From Triticum aestivum (Eukaryota; Streptophyta; Magnoliopsida; Poales; Poaceae): a DNA stretch of 64,000 bases. Position 1 is the stretch's first letter, and every line of letters begins with the position of its first letter. Where the stretch lies: assembly GCF_018294505.1 (NCBI RefSeq), contig NC_057807.1, positions 135,686,747 to 135,750,746 of the forward strand, in the 5' to 3' direction. Below, piece by piece: positions 36,600 through 46,720 of this stretch. Made by a program: the position numbers and the translations under genes. The notes under the pieces are model-generated. The model searched no databases and was not told the origin of the DNA. It saw only the letters and a program-made list of their open reading frames with translations.

Positions 36600-38095
36600 C
36601 CTTCTCCGGTGGAGTAAAATGGGTGATTGATAGTGGATGTACCAATCATATGACCGGAGATAGCAAATTGCTCTACGATTTCATGGAAGCTATTCAACCA
36701 TTTATGAGCATTATGTTTGGTGGAGGATCAAAAGGACAGGTACTTGGGTTGGGCAAGGTGGCTATCACAAATGACATGTCTCTTGCAAATGTCATGCTTG
36801 TCCAATCCCTTAAATACCATTTGCTTTCTGTTCGCCAATTGGCTTCTGTTGGTTATGATACACTTTTGGACTAACGGATGTGAAAGTCTTTAAGAGAGAT
36901 ACTCTCGAAGTGGCCTTTGTTGGAGAGTTGGATGGCAACCTTTACACGGTTGATTTCTCGAAAGAGAGCACATTCCATGCAACTTGTCTAATGGCCAAGG
37001 CCGACAAGGGGTGGCTATGGCATCGCCGGCTAGCCCATGTCGGCATGAGAAATCTTCAAGATCTCTTAAAGGGGAATCACATCCTTGGACTAACCAATGT
37101 CTCTTTTGAGAAAGATCGTGTGTGTAGTGCATGCATAGCCGGGAAGCAACATCAATCAAAGCACCCACCCAAGAACATTGTGTCTACTTCAAGGCCCTGG
37201 AGCTCCTTCATGTGGATCTTTTTGGGCCTCCTTCATGGGATAGTCTTGGTGGGAAAAAGTATGGACTTGTCATTGTTGATGATTACTCAAGATATACATG
37301 GGTGTTTTTCCTCAAGTCCAAGGATGAGACGAAGATCACCTTCATTGATTTTGCCAAGCAAGCACAACGCAAGTTTGACAAGAAATCTTGGCAATAAGAA
37401 GTGACAATGGCTCTGAGTTCAAGAACTATACCTTGGAAGAATTCCTTAGTGATGAAGGGATTGAGCATCAATATTCAGCTCCATACACTCCTCAGCAAAA
37501 TGGTGTAGCTGAAAGGAAGAACCGTACACTTGTGGAGATGGCAAGGTCCATGTTGGATAAACACAAGTCACCACATAGTTTTTGGGCCAAAGCTGTCAAC
37601 ACTGCATGCCATGCATCAAACCGGCTCTTCCTCCATACTATATTGGAAAAGACTCCATATGAGCTCCTAACCGGGAACAAGCTAAACGTCAAGTACTTTC
37701 GTGTATTTGGGTGCAAATGTTTCATCCTCAACAAAAGAGAACGGTTAGGAAAATTTCAATCCAAAACAATTGAGGGCATATTTGTTGGCTATGGATCAAA
37801 CTCTCACGCCTATAGAGTCTACAACAAATCCAATGGATGTGTTGTAGAAACTTGTGACGTGGTGTTTGATGAATTTAATGGCTCCCGTGGGGAGCAAGTT
37901 CATCTAAGTGATGCAGGTGAAGAAGATTCTTCTCAAGATATTTTGACCATGGGTGTTGGTGCACTTCTTCCTATGGAACAAAAACCTCATGATGATGAAG
38001 ATGAAGATGGAAGCTTCACACATCATCAAACTACTTCAACACCCATACCATCACAAGTTCCTATTGCTCAACAGATGCCCTTGGCCCAAGTATAA
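36600..38095 (+). pseudogene. Protease-integrase of element I (broken)
   Basis: The protease motif VIDSGCTNHMTGD lies near 36626-36664 with active-site DSG. The GAG-pre-integrase part follows after a frameshift near 36875 (GWLWHRRLAHVGMRNLQDL, CSACIAGKQHQSKHP, to about 37160). The integrase core is in another frame (HVDLFGPP at about 37213, VIVDDYSRYTWVFFLKSKD), then shifts again near 37395 (RSDNGSEFKN, QNGVAERKNRTLVEMARSM, catalytic D and E kept). It ends at a TAA at 38093-38095; the same frame reopens at once and runs into the RT segment, so one in-frame stop and three frameshifts break this part. All catalytic residues are still readable. Confidence 0.9.
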
Positions 38096-38194
38096 GAAGA
38101 TGATCAAGTTCCTCTTCATGATAATCTTCAAGAACAAGATCATCATGAAGGGCAAGAACAAGAAATTCCAATCATTGATGATGAACCTCAACAA

Positions 38195-39958
38195 ATGCAA
38201 TATGAACAAGAAGGTCTTCCTCCACACATTAATGATCCATATGTTGAGGACGTGGATGATGGACATGCAGTTGAACCTCGAGAAACTCTAACCTTCGTCA
38301 TGCCTCGAGTGGCCGGTCGTGTTGATGTTGACAAAATTCTCACCGGCATATCGGAAGGTAGAGTCACTCGTAAACAGTTGACTAACTTTTGTGATCACTT
38401 CTTGTTTGTGTCTAGTGTTGAACCCCTCAAGGTACAAGATGCATTGATGGACAACGATTGGCTTGTTGCTATGCAAGAAGAGTTGAACAGTTTTAAATGC
38501 AACCAAGTGTGGTCATTAGTCAAGAGGCCAACTACGGAACACAATGTCATTGGAACAAAATGGATTTTCAAGAACAAGCAAGATGAGAATGGTATTATCA
38601 TCCGCAACAAGGCAAGGTTAGTGGCACAAGGGTACTCACAAGCTGAAGGTTTGGACCTTGGTGAGACCTTTGCCCCCGTTGCCCATCTTGAATCCATTCA
38701 CATCTTACTTGCTTATGCTGCTTTCAATGGATTTACATTGCATCAAATGGATGTAAAGAGAGCTTTCCTTAACGGTCCTCTACAAGAAGAAGTATATGTG
38801 TCACAACCACCTGGGTTCGTTGATTCCGATCACAAAGACTATGTGTATAAACTTCATAAGGCTCTGTATGGCCTCAAACAAGCACCTCGTGCTTGGTATG
38901 ATCATCTTAAGAAGTTTTTACTCGATGATGGCTTTGTGAGAGGGGTGATCGATCCCACTCTTTTTACTAAGAGGGACAAGGGTGATTTGATCTTATGCCA
39001 AATCTATGTAGATGATATAATTTTTGGTTCTCCTAACATTCATTTGTGCAAGAAGTTTGCGGACTCCATGACCAAGAATTTTGAAATGTCACTCAATACG
39101 GATTTGAAGTTCTTTCTTGGATTTCAAATTCAACAATTTCAAGAAGGAATTTTCTTGTCTCAAGCAAAATACCTCAAGGATATCCTAGAGAAGTTCGGCA
39201 TGACTGATGCTAGTCCATGTAAGACACCCATGCCAACCAAAATTGTACTCACTGAAGACACCAACGGTATCCCTTTCGACCCATCTAAATACCGCTCTAT
39301 GATTGGCTCATTGCTTTATCTTTGTGCATCTAGACCAGACATCATGTTTAGTGTATGCATGTGTGCTAGATTTCAAGCTTCCCCTAGGGAAAGTCATCAT
39401 AAGGCGGTTAAGCATATTCTTAGATACCTTGTTCACACCCCAAAGTTGGGTCTATGGTACCCCAAGGATGCTAAGTTTGATCTCATTGGGTACACGGATG
39501 CGGATTGGGCTGGAGACAAAGTGGATCGTAAGTCCACCTCCGGTGCATGTCAATTTCTTGGTCGCTCCTTGGTAAGTTGGTCCTCGAAGAAACAAAATTG
39601 TATTGCCCTCTCTACCACAGAAGCTGAATACATTGCAGCCGGCAGTTGTGCAACTCAATTACTATGGATGAGACAAACCTTGAAGGATTATGGTATCACT
39701 TATAGACATGTGCCTCTCCTATGTGATAATGAAAGTGCCATCAATATTGCTGAGAACCCCAAGGATCATCTCCGCACCAAGCACATTGATATTAGGTATC
39801 ACTTCTTGAGAGATCATGTGGAAAAGGGTGATATTCACATCGATCATGTTGGTACAGATGTGCAACTTGCAGATATTTTCACCAAACCATTGGATGAAGC
39901 AAGGTTTTGTCGACTTAGGCGTGAACTTGTTATCTTGGAGCTTGACAACATTATGTGA
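38195..39958 (+). CDS. RT-RNase H segment of element I pol (open)
   Basis: 587 codons without a stop, from ATG 38195 to 39958. It is the 3' part of a polyprotein, so the ATG is only the first in the open segment; the frame is open back to 38096. RT motifs in order: [63 protein letters not shown], and YVDD at 39005-39016 ([14 protein letters not shown]). RNase [52 protein letters not shown], ending [16 protein letters not shown]. All catalytic positions I can identify are present. It would synthesise element cDNA and degrade the RNA template. Upstream breaks mean no intact polyprotein is made here, but the segment could still serve if expressed separately, which is not shown. Confidence 0.9.
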   Translation: MQYEQEGLPPHINDPYVEDVDDGHAVEPRETLTFVMPRVAGRVDVDKILTGISEGRVTRKQLTNFCDHFLFVSSVEPLKVQDALMDNDWLVAMQEELNSFKCNQVWSLVKRPTTEHNVIGTKWIFKNKQDENGIIIRNKARLVAQGYSQAEGLDLGETFAPVAHLESIHILLAYAAFNGFTLHQMDVKRAFLNGPLQEEVYVSQPPGFVDSDHKDYVYKLHKALYGLKQAPRAWYDHLKKFLLDDGFVRGVIDPTLFTKRDKGDLILCQIYVDDIIFGSPNIHLCKKFADSMTKNFEMSLNTDLKFFLGFQIQQFQEGIFLSQAKYLKDILEKFGMTDASPCKTPMPTKIVLTEDTNGIPFDPSKYRSMIGSLLYLCASRPDIMFSVCMCARFQASPRESHHKAVKHILRYLVHTPKLGLWYPKDAKFDLIGYTDADWAGDKVDRKSTSGACQFLGRSLVSWSSKKQNCIALSTTEAEYIAAGSCATQLLWMRQTLKDYGITYRHVPLLCDNESAINIAENPKDHLRTKHIDIRYHFLRDHVEKGDIHIDHVGTDVQLADIFTKPLDEARFCRLRRELVILELDNIM

Positions 39959-40262
39959 AATCTAGTACCCATGCATGCATTTTCATAATGTTTTGTCTTG
40001 ATGTAGGCATATTCTTAGGGGGAGACATTCAATTCATGAGTACTCTCACCCTACATAATGCATAAATAGAACCAACACTCTCAAAGTCACTATGACACTT
40101 ATTTTGTGTCATAGTACTTTAACATGATGGAGTAGTAATCATGGGTCCAAAAGTTCAAATTTTTTGTCTCCCAAGTTATGTATACTCAAACATGGTGACT
40201 TAGCCTACAACTTTTTTTTGGGTTGTTTATATGGGTTTGAGATATGTTTGTGACTAAAGCTA

Positions 40263-40264
<2 letters not shown>

Positions 40265-40308
<44 letters not shown>
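40265..40308. repeat. (TA)22 microsatellite
   Basis: 44 bp of uninterrupted TA. Confidence 0.97.
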
Positions 40309-40310
<2 letters not shown>

Positions 40311-40381
40311 GTCATCACCTCATCACTCTTCAAAAACATCAGAACTAGCTCTCAGCTCTCTGGCTGGCAGGATCATGTGGA

Positions 40382-40490
40382 TGTCCATCCGGACGTCCGG
40401 GTTCTGTCTGCCCGGATATCCGGGCCCATTCCTGGACATCTGGACCTGTCCGGATCATCCGGGGCTCCTTACGGACATCCGGGTGGGTCT
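40382..40490 (+). repeat. CCGGAT-type palindromes outside the LTR
   Basis: Contains TCCGGACGTCCGG, CCCGGATATCCGGG and CCGGATCATCCGG within about 100 bp. Same motif class as the LTR clusters, but inside the element just upstream of the accessory frame. Confidence 0.8.
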
Positions 40491-40740
40491 TCGCCCTACC
40501 CAGTAACATATCGGGCCGTGTGGGCATAGGGGGTTATTCCCGTGTTTTCCCCCTCGACCCCCATCCTCTTGCCCCCGCTGCCGGCGGCTGCTCGTCGGGC
40601 CGCCCCGCCCGTCCGTCTGTTCAACTGAGCAGATTTCGCCCCTACGAGGTGTCATCGCCTCGATCTACTCCCTCCTCGCGCCATTTTCCTCGAGGCCGAT
40701 TGGATCCTCTCCAATCTCGGCCTCTGTTCCCAACTCCGCC

Positions 40741-42375
40741 ATGGTGGTCGGCCGTGGTGGTACTGGCCAGAGCTTCAAGTCGACATCCTCGGGTCCCTCT
40801 CGTGGTATCTCATCTGCTTCTCTCCTCGTTTTTCCCCTATTACTCATCTAGGGTCAGTTACTCATCTAGTTGGCCCCCTTTTCGTTCCCATGCGTGTGCA
40901 CAGAACCACGTCGCCAAGCATCAACGGACTCCGAGGAAGCTGCTCGTCCACTCAAGAAAGCGCCGGGTCATGCTCGTCCATCCTATGCCGGGCAAGACGA
41001 CCCTGACTACGAGGACGAACTCCATGAGGAATAGCACGTGCCGGTTCGCCCCACGACCAAAGCCAAGAAGAAGAAAGCGGTTTCTGCCTCAAGCTTGAAG
41101 TATACCGCACCTACTGGTCTCATCTTGTCCATGGCCAACCCCACCAACCGTGGTCGTTGTACCATCAGCTATCAATCCATGGACCGCTCTGAGTATGCTG
41201 CTTTAAGGAGTGATGTCAACCAATTTGCCACCCCGGCCAATGCAACCAATGCTCGGTTTTGCACCTTGGTTCAACAGGACATCTATCAATCTGTCATTGC
41301 TCATCTAGGGTTCTCTCCTCGGCATTATGTGAACTTGGATTACATTGAGAAAAATCCAACCAAGTTCGATGGTGTGTTAGAGAAGATTGAGGGCATGGGG
41401 CTGCGTCATGCTATGACTCTCCACTGTGATTGGAATGAGGCTGCCATTCGGCAATTCTATGCCACGTGTTTCTTCCATCCGGATCGTTCTATCACTTGGA
41501 TGACTCACCATTCTCAATTCAATATCTATTTTGAGGAGTTTGTTGCTGCCTTGGGCATGCCTGGATCTGAGGCCGCTCTTTTTCGGATCCATGAGGTGAA
41601 TCCCAAGTTTGAGGCTATGCCCATCAGTGCATGTAGTTGTCTCGCCATGCCCACCACTCAGCTATCCATAGTGCAGCAAAGCAAGGAGCTTAATGATATC
41701 AGTATCTTCCGTCTCAAATATCGGTGGCTTTTTTAGTGTATCCTAAACTCCATTGCTCAGAAGAAAGGGGGTCGTGGGATGGTTCGGGCCTACAGCTTTG
41801 ATTTGATGTACTACTCACGGAAGAATCCCACTCGTTCCATTGACATGGCAGATTTCCTTTGGCATGAGATTCGCATGGCTAGTTGTCTGAAGGTTCGTAC
41901 TCTTCCACATGCTCCTTTCATTCAGACCGTCATTGACTCTGTCTTCACTTGCCCCATCAACAAGACCAACATTCACTCCATGTGGACTCCGCGTGATGAC
42001 ACTTCTAGGGGCAAGGCTCCTGCTCCTTCGTGTGGTGAGAGCTCTTCTCGCCACACCAAACCTTTCTTCAAGCCGTTTGACCGCCTTGCTCTCTTTATTG
42101 GGAAGTCCCATAAAGCCATCTTTGATATCTACCGCTACACCGCTACTCGCATTGCTACCGAGGAGGTTCGCCGCATCTCTGAGGCAAATGCTCTTAGGGC
42201 TCGCCTCCGTGCGCGTCCTGGCAGTCCTGCCGAGCATGATGAGCCTATTCCTGATCGTCTTCCTCTTCTGGAGGTCGACTTTCCTTCTGCCGCTGATTTT
42301 CCCGAGTTCTTCCTTGCACCTGCTGATCTGAGTGATGGTGATGATGAGGAGGAGGAGGAGGAGGATGCTGCGTGA
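40741..42375 (+). pseudogene. Accessory 3' reading frame of element I (unknown, possibly env-like)
   Basis: One frame runs from ATG 40741 (context GCCATGG) to the TGA ending at 42375, about 544 codons, interrupted by four in-frame stops, all TAG (40849-40851, 40867-40869, 41032-41034, 41734-41736). The first two lie in an 18-bp duplicated TACTCATCTAG segment. Seen in order: Ser/Gly-rich start, basic stretch (KAKKKK, about 41060), a folded-looking region with NPTKFDGVLEKIEGMGL and WNEAAIRQFYATCFFHPD, then FKPFDRLALFIGKSHKAIFD, and an acidic end DGDDEEEEEEDAA. The middle recalls the uncharacterised plant transposon-associated domain found near many grass and legume elements (from memory). Its place after RNase H is that of the Sirevirus env-like gene, but I see no signal peptide or clear membrane helix. 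Function unknown. Confidence 0.7.
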
Positions 42376-42906
42376 TCCTCCTACTTTCTCGACCATCTTC
42401 CCCTTTTTGGTACTTAATGTCAAGGGGGAGATGTAATTCTTAGGAGGAGTATGAGTGTGTGTCTGGTATGCTTAGAGCTCTAGTTAAGTGGACTCATTAT
42501 TATTATTGTAATGGTACTATGGTACTTTGGTCATGTGTTATGATACCTTGTACGAGTTTATGAGTTATGAGTCTATGTCACCATGCAAGTGCTTAAGTAT
42601 GTTGTCTTCATTCATTGCTTATCATTGCTTATGTTGATTTTAATGGTGTATGTCTACACTACTGTTACAACACTATATTCCGAATGGGGGCATCCACTCC
42701 ATATGTTCATGATTTTGTATTTTTATCACTTTATTCCTTGCATACATTAAGGGGGAGCTCTCCTTAAAACACATCCCTATGCATACATTAAGGGGGAGCT
42801 CTTCCTAAAACACATACCGGACTACTGTCCTAGAATTATTCGCATCACATTTCACTTCTTGAGTGCTGTATGTAGTTTGTCATTAACTACCAAAAAAGGG
42901 GGAGAT
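42376..42906 (+). other. Repeated polypurine tracts before the I 3' LTR
   Basis: Tracts AAGGGGGAG at 42422-42430, 42749-42758 and 42790-42799, and the final AAAAAAGGGGGAGAT at 42892-42906 next to the LTR. The second and third lie in a near-perfect tandem duplication of about 41 bp (42740-42780 and 42781-42820). Multiple tracts are typical of Sireviruses; the last one is the likely functional primer. Confidence 0.85.
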
Positions 42907-44460
42907 TGAAAGTGCAATCTTGCTCTTAAAGAGTATTTTTGATATTGATGACAAATCTACATATAGGGGACTAACCTTGTTTGCTAAGTATATACACAGG
43001 CCGTCAGTCCTCTGGTTTTTTCTAATGAGCATCATGATCACATCATATGAGATTTTACTCAAGCGAATTATCAATGAGGAAAGGAGCAAACAAAGATGAA
43101 GTATTGTGCTCTTTTATATTTCTTGAGTAATAGGAATCCCGCACTATTAAGAGGGGATCCGAGGTGTAGGTTCAAGACTTCCTCACACTTTGTCTCACAA
43201 ACAATTTTTCACAATAGACCAAAATCCCTAGCAAAACCCCTTAGCCAAAACCTACCACTTCTCCTAGCCAGATCATCCGTACGGCTCCCCAAATCATCCG
43301 GGCTTCACCCGGATCAGCCGGACCTTGCTCCGAATCATCCGGATAATAGGCGGTTTTCATCACAAAACGGTGTGGCTGAAGCCGGATCGTCCGGACGTTC
43401 TTCCGAATCATCCGGGCTATGCCCCGGATCGTCCGGTTCCTGTTCCGGATCATCCGGGTAATCTTGCCCTGTTTTCACAGAACCCAGATTGTTGTAGACG
43501 GATCATCCGGCCAGGCATCCGGATCATCCGGGATATGTCCGGATCGTCCGGGGTGGCCTCCGGTCTGTCCGTGCTGCTCGCAGCTCTGCTGCTACCATCT
43601 GCATCCGGGCCTTCAGCCAGATTAATCCGGACAATGTCCAGATCATCCGGGTGGTGTTCCAGATCATCCGGGCTGGTCAACTTCTGTCCAAACGGCTCAA
43701 TTCTGGACGTGGTATAAATAGTCCCTTACCTCTTCGAGATAAGGTTGAACACTTCACACAAACACGCCTCAAGAACACCAGTGATCCCCCTCTCTTGCTG
43801 ATACACTAAATCCTAGATCCCGTCTTGGTTCTTGAGAGTTTTGAAGAGTTATTCCAATCAAAAGAAAGATCTTCTCCCTCTCCTTCTTGTGACCAAAGCA
43901 AATCATGGTTTGAGCAAGTCCTGAGTCTTTCCCCTTGGATCTTGTTACTCTTGGAGGTTGGAGACTCCTAGGTGGTAGGAGTCATTCGGTGAGGAATCAG
44001 CCATTGTGATTACCCCCGGAAAGTTTGTGAGGGTTTGGAGACCACCCCAAGGTCTACCACTAGTGGTTGAGAAACGCCTTCGTGGTGTTGTCTCAAAGGG
44101 AGAATAGGGTGAGCCTTCGTGGCGTTGGTGTGCCTTCGTGGTAACATCCACCTCTCTAACGGTGACGTAGCTTCCCTCCAAGGAAGTGAACATCGGCATA
44201 CATCCTCGTCTCCCAGAGTTGCGGTTATGCCTAACCCTAACTCTCTACTTGTTGTTACTTGTCTCTTAGCTCTTACTTATCTCATATTGTGCTTGTTTCC
44301 TTTCATACACGTGTTACTTGCTTAGCACTTAGTACTACTCTTGCAATTGTTAGGCTCACTCTCATATTCCGCATTATTGCCTAAAAATTGCTTAGTAATA
44401 ATTAAATTTTGTAATTGTACCTATTCACCCCCCCCCCCCAGGTCCATCTCGATCCTTTCA
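42907..44460 (+). repeat. 3' LTR of element I
   Basis: 1554 bp from TGAAAGTG to GATCCTTTCA, the partner of 32424-33955. It includes the palindrome cluster at 43261-43672, TATAAATA at 43713-43720, and a C-run near 44428-44439 that is absent from the 5' copy. Confidence 0.95.
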
Positions 44461-46720
44461 GCTGTGTAAATTATTTGGTAGGATGGTAATAGTGAATGAG
44501 TTAAGGTTCATCCATGGTACTAACAGACTTGGGAGTGCATGAATGAATTTTGAAATTCTTATTGGTTTGGATGCTTCCCCACCAATGTGTTATGTTGCCC
44601 AAATTTCTAGCTAAAGTTCGCCCGACTTGGCAAAGTTTTGGCCCTGTTTGTAAGGAAACAAAAAATTCTGGGTCTTGACTACAAAATGTTAGGGTTCAAA
44701 AGCTAAAGTTCGCCCGACTTGCATGCTTCTCGACCCCATATTACTAATTCAATTATTCATGTTTCCTATAATGAAATAGCAATGTCTACTTGTTGTACTT
44801 GTTCAATGGGCAAAATATCTTGGGGATAAGTCCATTTTCTTCCCTAATAGTTTTCATTGACTACTTCCTCTTTAAAAAAAATTGTAATATGAAAAAGATA
44901 TTTCATGTAACAAAAAACAAAAAACGATACAAAAATGAAAAAAATGACAATTTAAGTACAATTAATGCCTAAACACAATTTTTTGAGAAAGTCGAGTGCA
45001 TTAATTGAGTATTTTTGCAAACTACAAAAACTATATCACCACTCAATACGTACCTTGGTTGGTGAGATTTTTGAATTGAGTCCAATAGACCGGAAGGGAG
45101 GGAGTAGCATACTTAGTGTGCATGTCATCTCTTTTTTATATGAGCTGTTATTTCATCCGATAGTGTTTTGCCTCAATGTCTCATCGGAACAACTTTGTTT
45201 ATTTAAAATCTCTTCTTGACCTAACATATCTCTTGAGTATATTATTACTAGATCATTGGCCAATGTTTTACTCCCTCCATCCCAAAAGGCTTGTCTAAAT
45301 ATGGATGTATCTAACACTAAAACGTGCCTAGATACATCCGTATCTAGACAAAAATCTAAGACAAACTTTTCGGGATGGAGGTAATACTGTATAGCAGCTT
45401 TCAGTATGTTGGAGGTATGCCCATTTGAACTGGCATGCCATTTTATTTCAGTACAAGGGTCATCCTGCTGGTGCTACTGCTTCTGGTGAGGCCGAGGGGA
45501 ACTATCATGTACAAGTACTTTTGAGACTTCAAACAAAGATTGGGTTCTTTGCGCCTTAAGCTCTCGAACCCGTCGACACTGGATGATAATTCTTCATATT
45601 TACCACTTCTTTATGGATTAGATTAACTAAACTGGATTTCATTGTTTTGATGGGTATATGTTTGCTTTAGAATCACCAGTTTCGTTTAGGATTAAACACT
45701 CGGTCCAATTTTATGTGGTTCAGATATGATTGTCCTTTGATGATTCTTCTGCACTATTGTTCCTGTTGGATGTTAATGTAGTTTAAAGTGTTGTTGTATT
45801 AACATGCATGGCCATTCTCATAGACATTAACTATTCAGGTTTGGACCTTCTTGCTTTATGCAACTCCATTTATTTTAGCTCTTCAGCTTTCACATTTGTT
45901 GCAAATATGAGGGTTTTTGGTTGTTTCTTCAGGTATGTTTGTCTTGCAAGATTTCAGTCAGAGATCGAGTGTAGCAATTTCTCTGTGTCATCACTAACTT
46001 TAAATATTAAAACTTTGCACCCCGTCGGCACCACATTTCTACAATAACTTTGTTGATACATGAAGTTCAATTACATATAAACAGGGAATGTTCTCAAAGT
46101 TAATCTCAAAGATGCATACAATCATATAATTCATGGCTCAATCAAGTCAATCAATTTCATTAGAGTAGTTATTTTTAGTACAATTGCCTTCAGGTTTGAT
46201 CTTTCATGGACGTGGGCAGATGTTGTAGCACCACATAGCTAACATCTTTTTCCTTAGTGTGCGTGTGTCAGTGAGTTGGTTGGCATGCTAACATCGTGCG
46301 GCAACGTGCGGGGATCATCTAGCGAGACAAGTTATGAAGAAACTTTGAAATACCCGGTGTCAAACTCTTCTGTTAGGGAGACCTTGGAAACATGTTACTC
46401 AATGAAGAGATGAACTACATGAAAAAGGATTTAAAAGAGATGAAGATCTAAGTAACAATGCCATGCGTTTGACTCATTCCATAAAATACAAAAAAAGGAT
46501 TACAGTTTTAGTATGAGATTATTTAATCTTAACTTGACAACCACACACACTCCTAAACAAAATATGTTGCCGGAGCGCACCTGCACGGACCACTCAGCTA
46601 GTTTTAATAAACATCGACAACCAAAATGCCCCTGCCTAATACTCTAACCTGTTTTTTTTCCCAAAAAAATGGGGAAAATTTACCAAGATGCATGTGAGTA
46701 AAAGACCCTGGATAGATGGA
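44461..46720. other. Low-TE region downstream of the COBRA-like gene
   Basis: AT-rich DNA with no supported gene. It holds the Stowaway MITE at 45271-45381, a possible end of another MITE (GGAAGGGAGGGAGTA, ending near 45107) without a clear partner, and a 35-codon open piece after an acceptor-like TTATTTCAG at 45452-45559 that might be an exon relic. Short open frames (60-84 codons) show no known domain. The last 100 bases contain T and A runs that may belong to the 3' end of the gene on the minus strand. Confidence 0.55.
45271..45381. mobile_element. Stowaway MITE (Tc1/mariner type)
   Basis: 111 bp between TA dinucleotides (45269-45270 and 45382-45383). The terminal inverted repeats are CTCCCTCCATCCCAAAA at the left and the reverse complement CCTCCATCCCGAAAAG at the right, the standard Stowaway ends. 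The inner part is also partly palindromic (TACATCCGTATCTAGACAAA against TTGTCTAAATATGGATGTA). Such elements are moved by mariner-like transposases in trans and favour gene-near DNA, which fits its place beside the only host gene. Confidence 0.95.

Larger units (their letters stand above)
39959..40740 (+). other. Spacer between pol and the extra frame of element I
   Basis: AT-rich first half with a polypurine-like tract (AGGGGGAGAC, 40017-40026) and a (TA)22 microsatellite, then an abrupt change to GC-rich sequence near 40370. A CCGGAT-type palindrome block lies at 40382-40490, like the LTR cluster. The region from 40490 to 40740 is C-rich and may be the untranslated leader of the downstream frame. 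Open frames here do not resemble known proteins. Confidence 0.65.
32424..44460 (+). mobile_element. Copia element I, Sirevirus (Maximus) type
   Basis: 12,037-bp LTR retrotransposon, plus orientation. LTRs of 1532 and 1554 bp start TGAAAGTG and end GATCCTTTCA. It has a tRNA-Met-like primer site, gag with zinc knuckle, protease, integrase, RT-RNase H, then nearly 3 kb between pol and the 3' LTR that holds an extra reading frame and five AGGGGGAG tracts. This long 3' region, the repeated polypurine tracts and CCGGAT palindromes in the LTR are hallmarks of the Sirevirus genus. Flanks are GCTGC (32419-32423) and GCTGT (44461-44465). Gag and integrase are frameshifted; RT-RNase H is open. Confidence 0.93.

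Noticed and set aside
41815..42423. 202-codon minus-strand frame
   Set aside because: Antisense shadow of the accessory frame of element I, whose plus-strand reading continues on both sides of it.
45070..45107. A second complete MITE ending GGAAGGGAGGGAGTA
   Set aside because: Only one Stowaway-like end is visible; the candidate other end near 44861 (TACTTCCTC) does not pair well.
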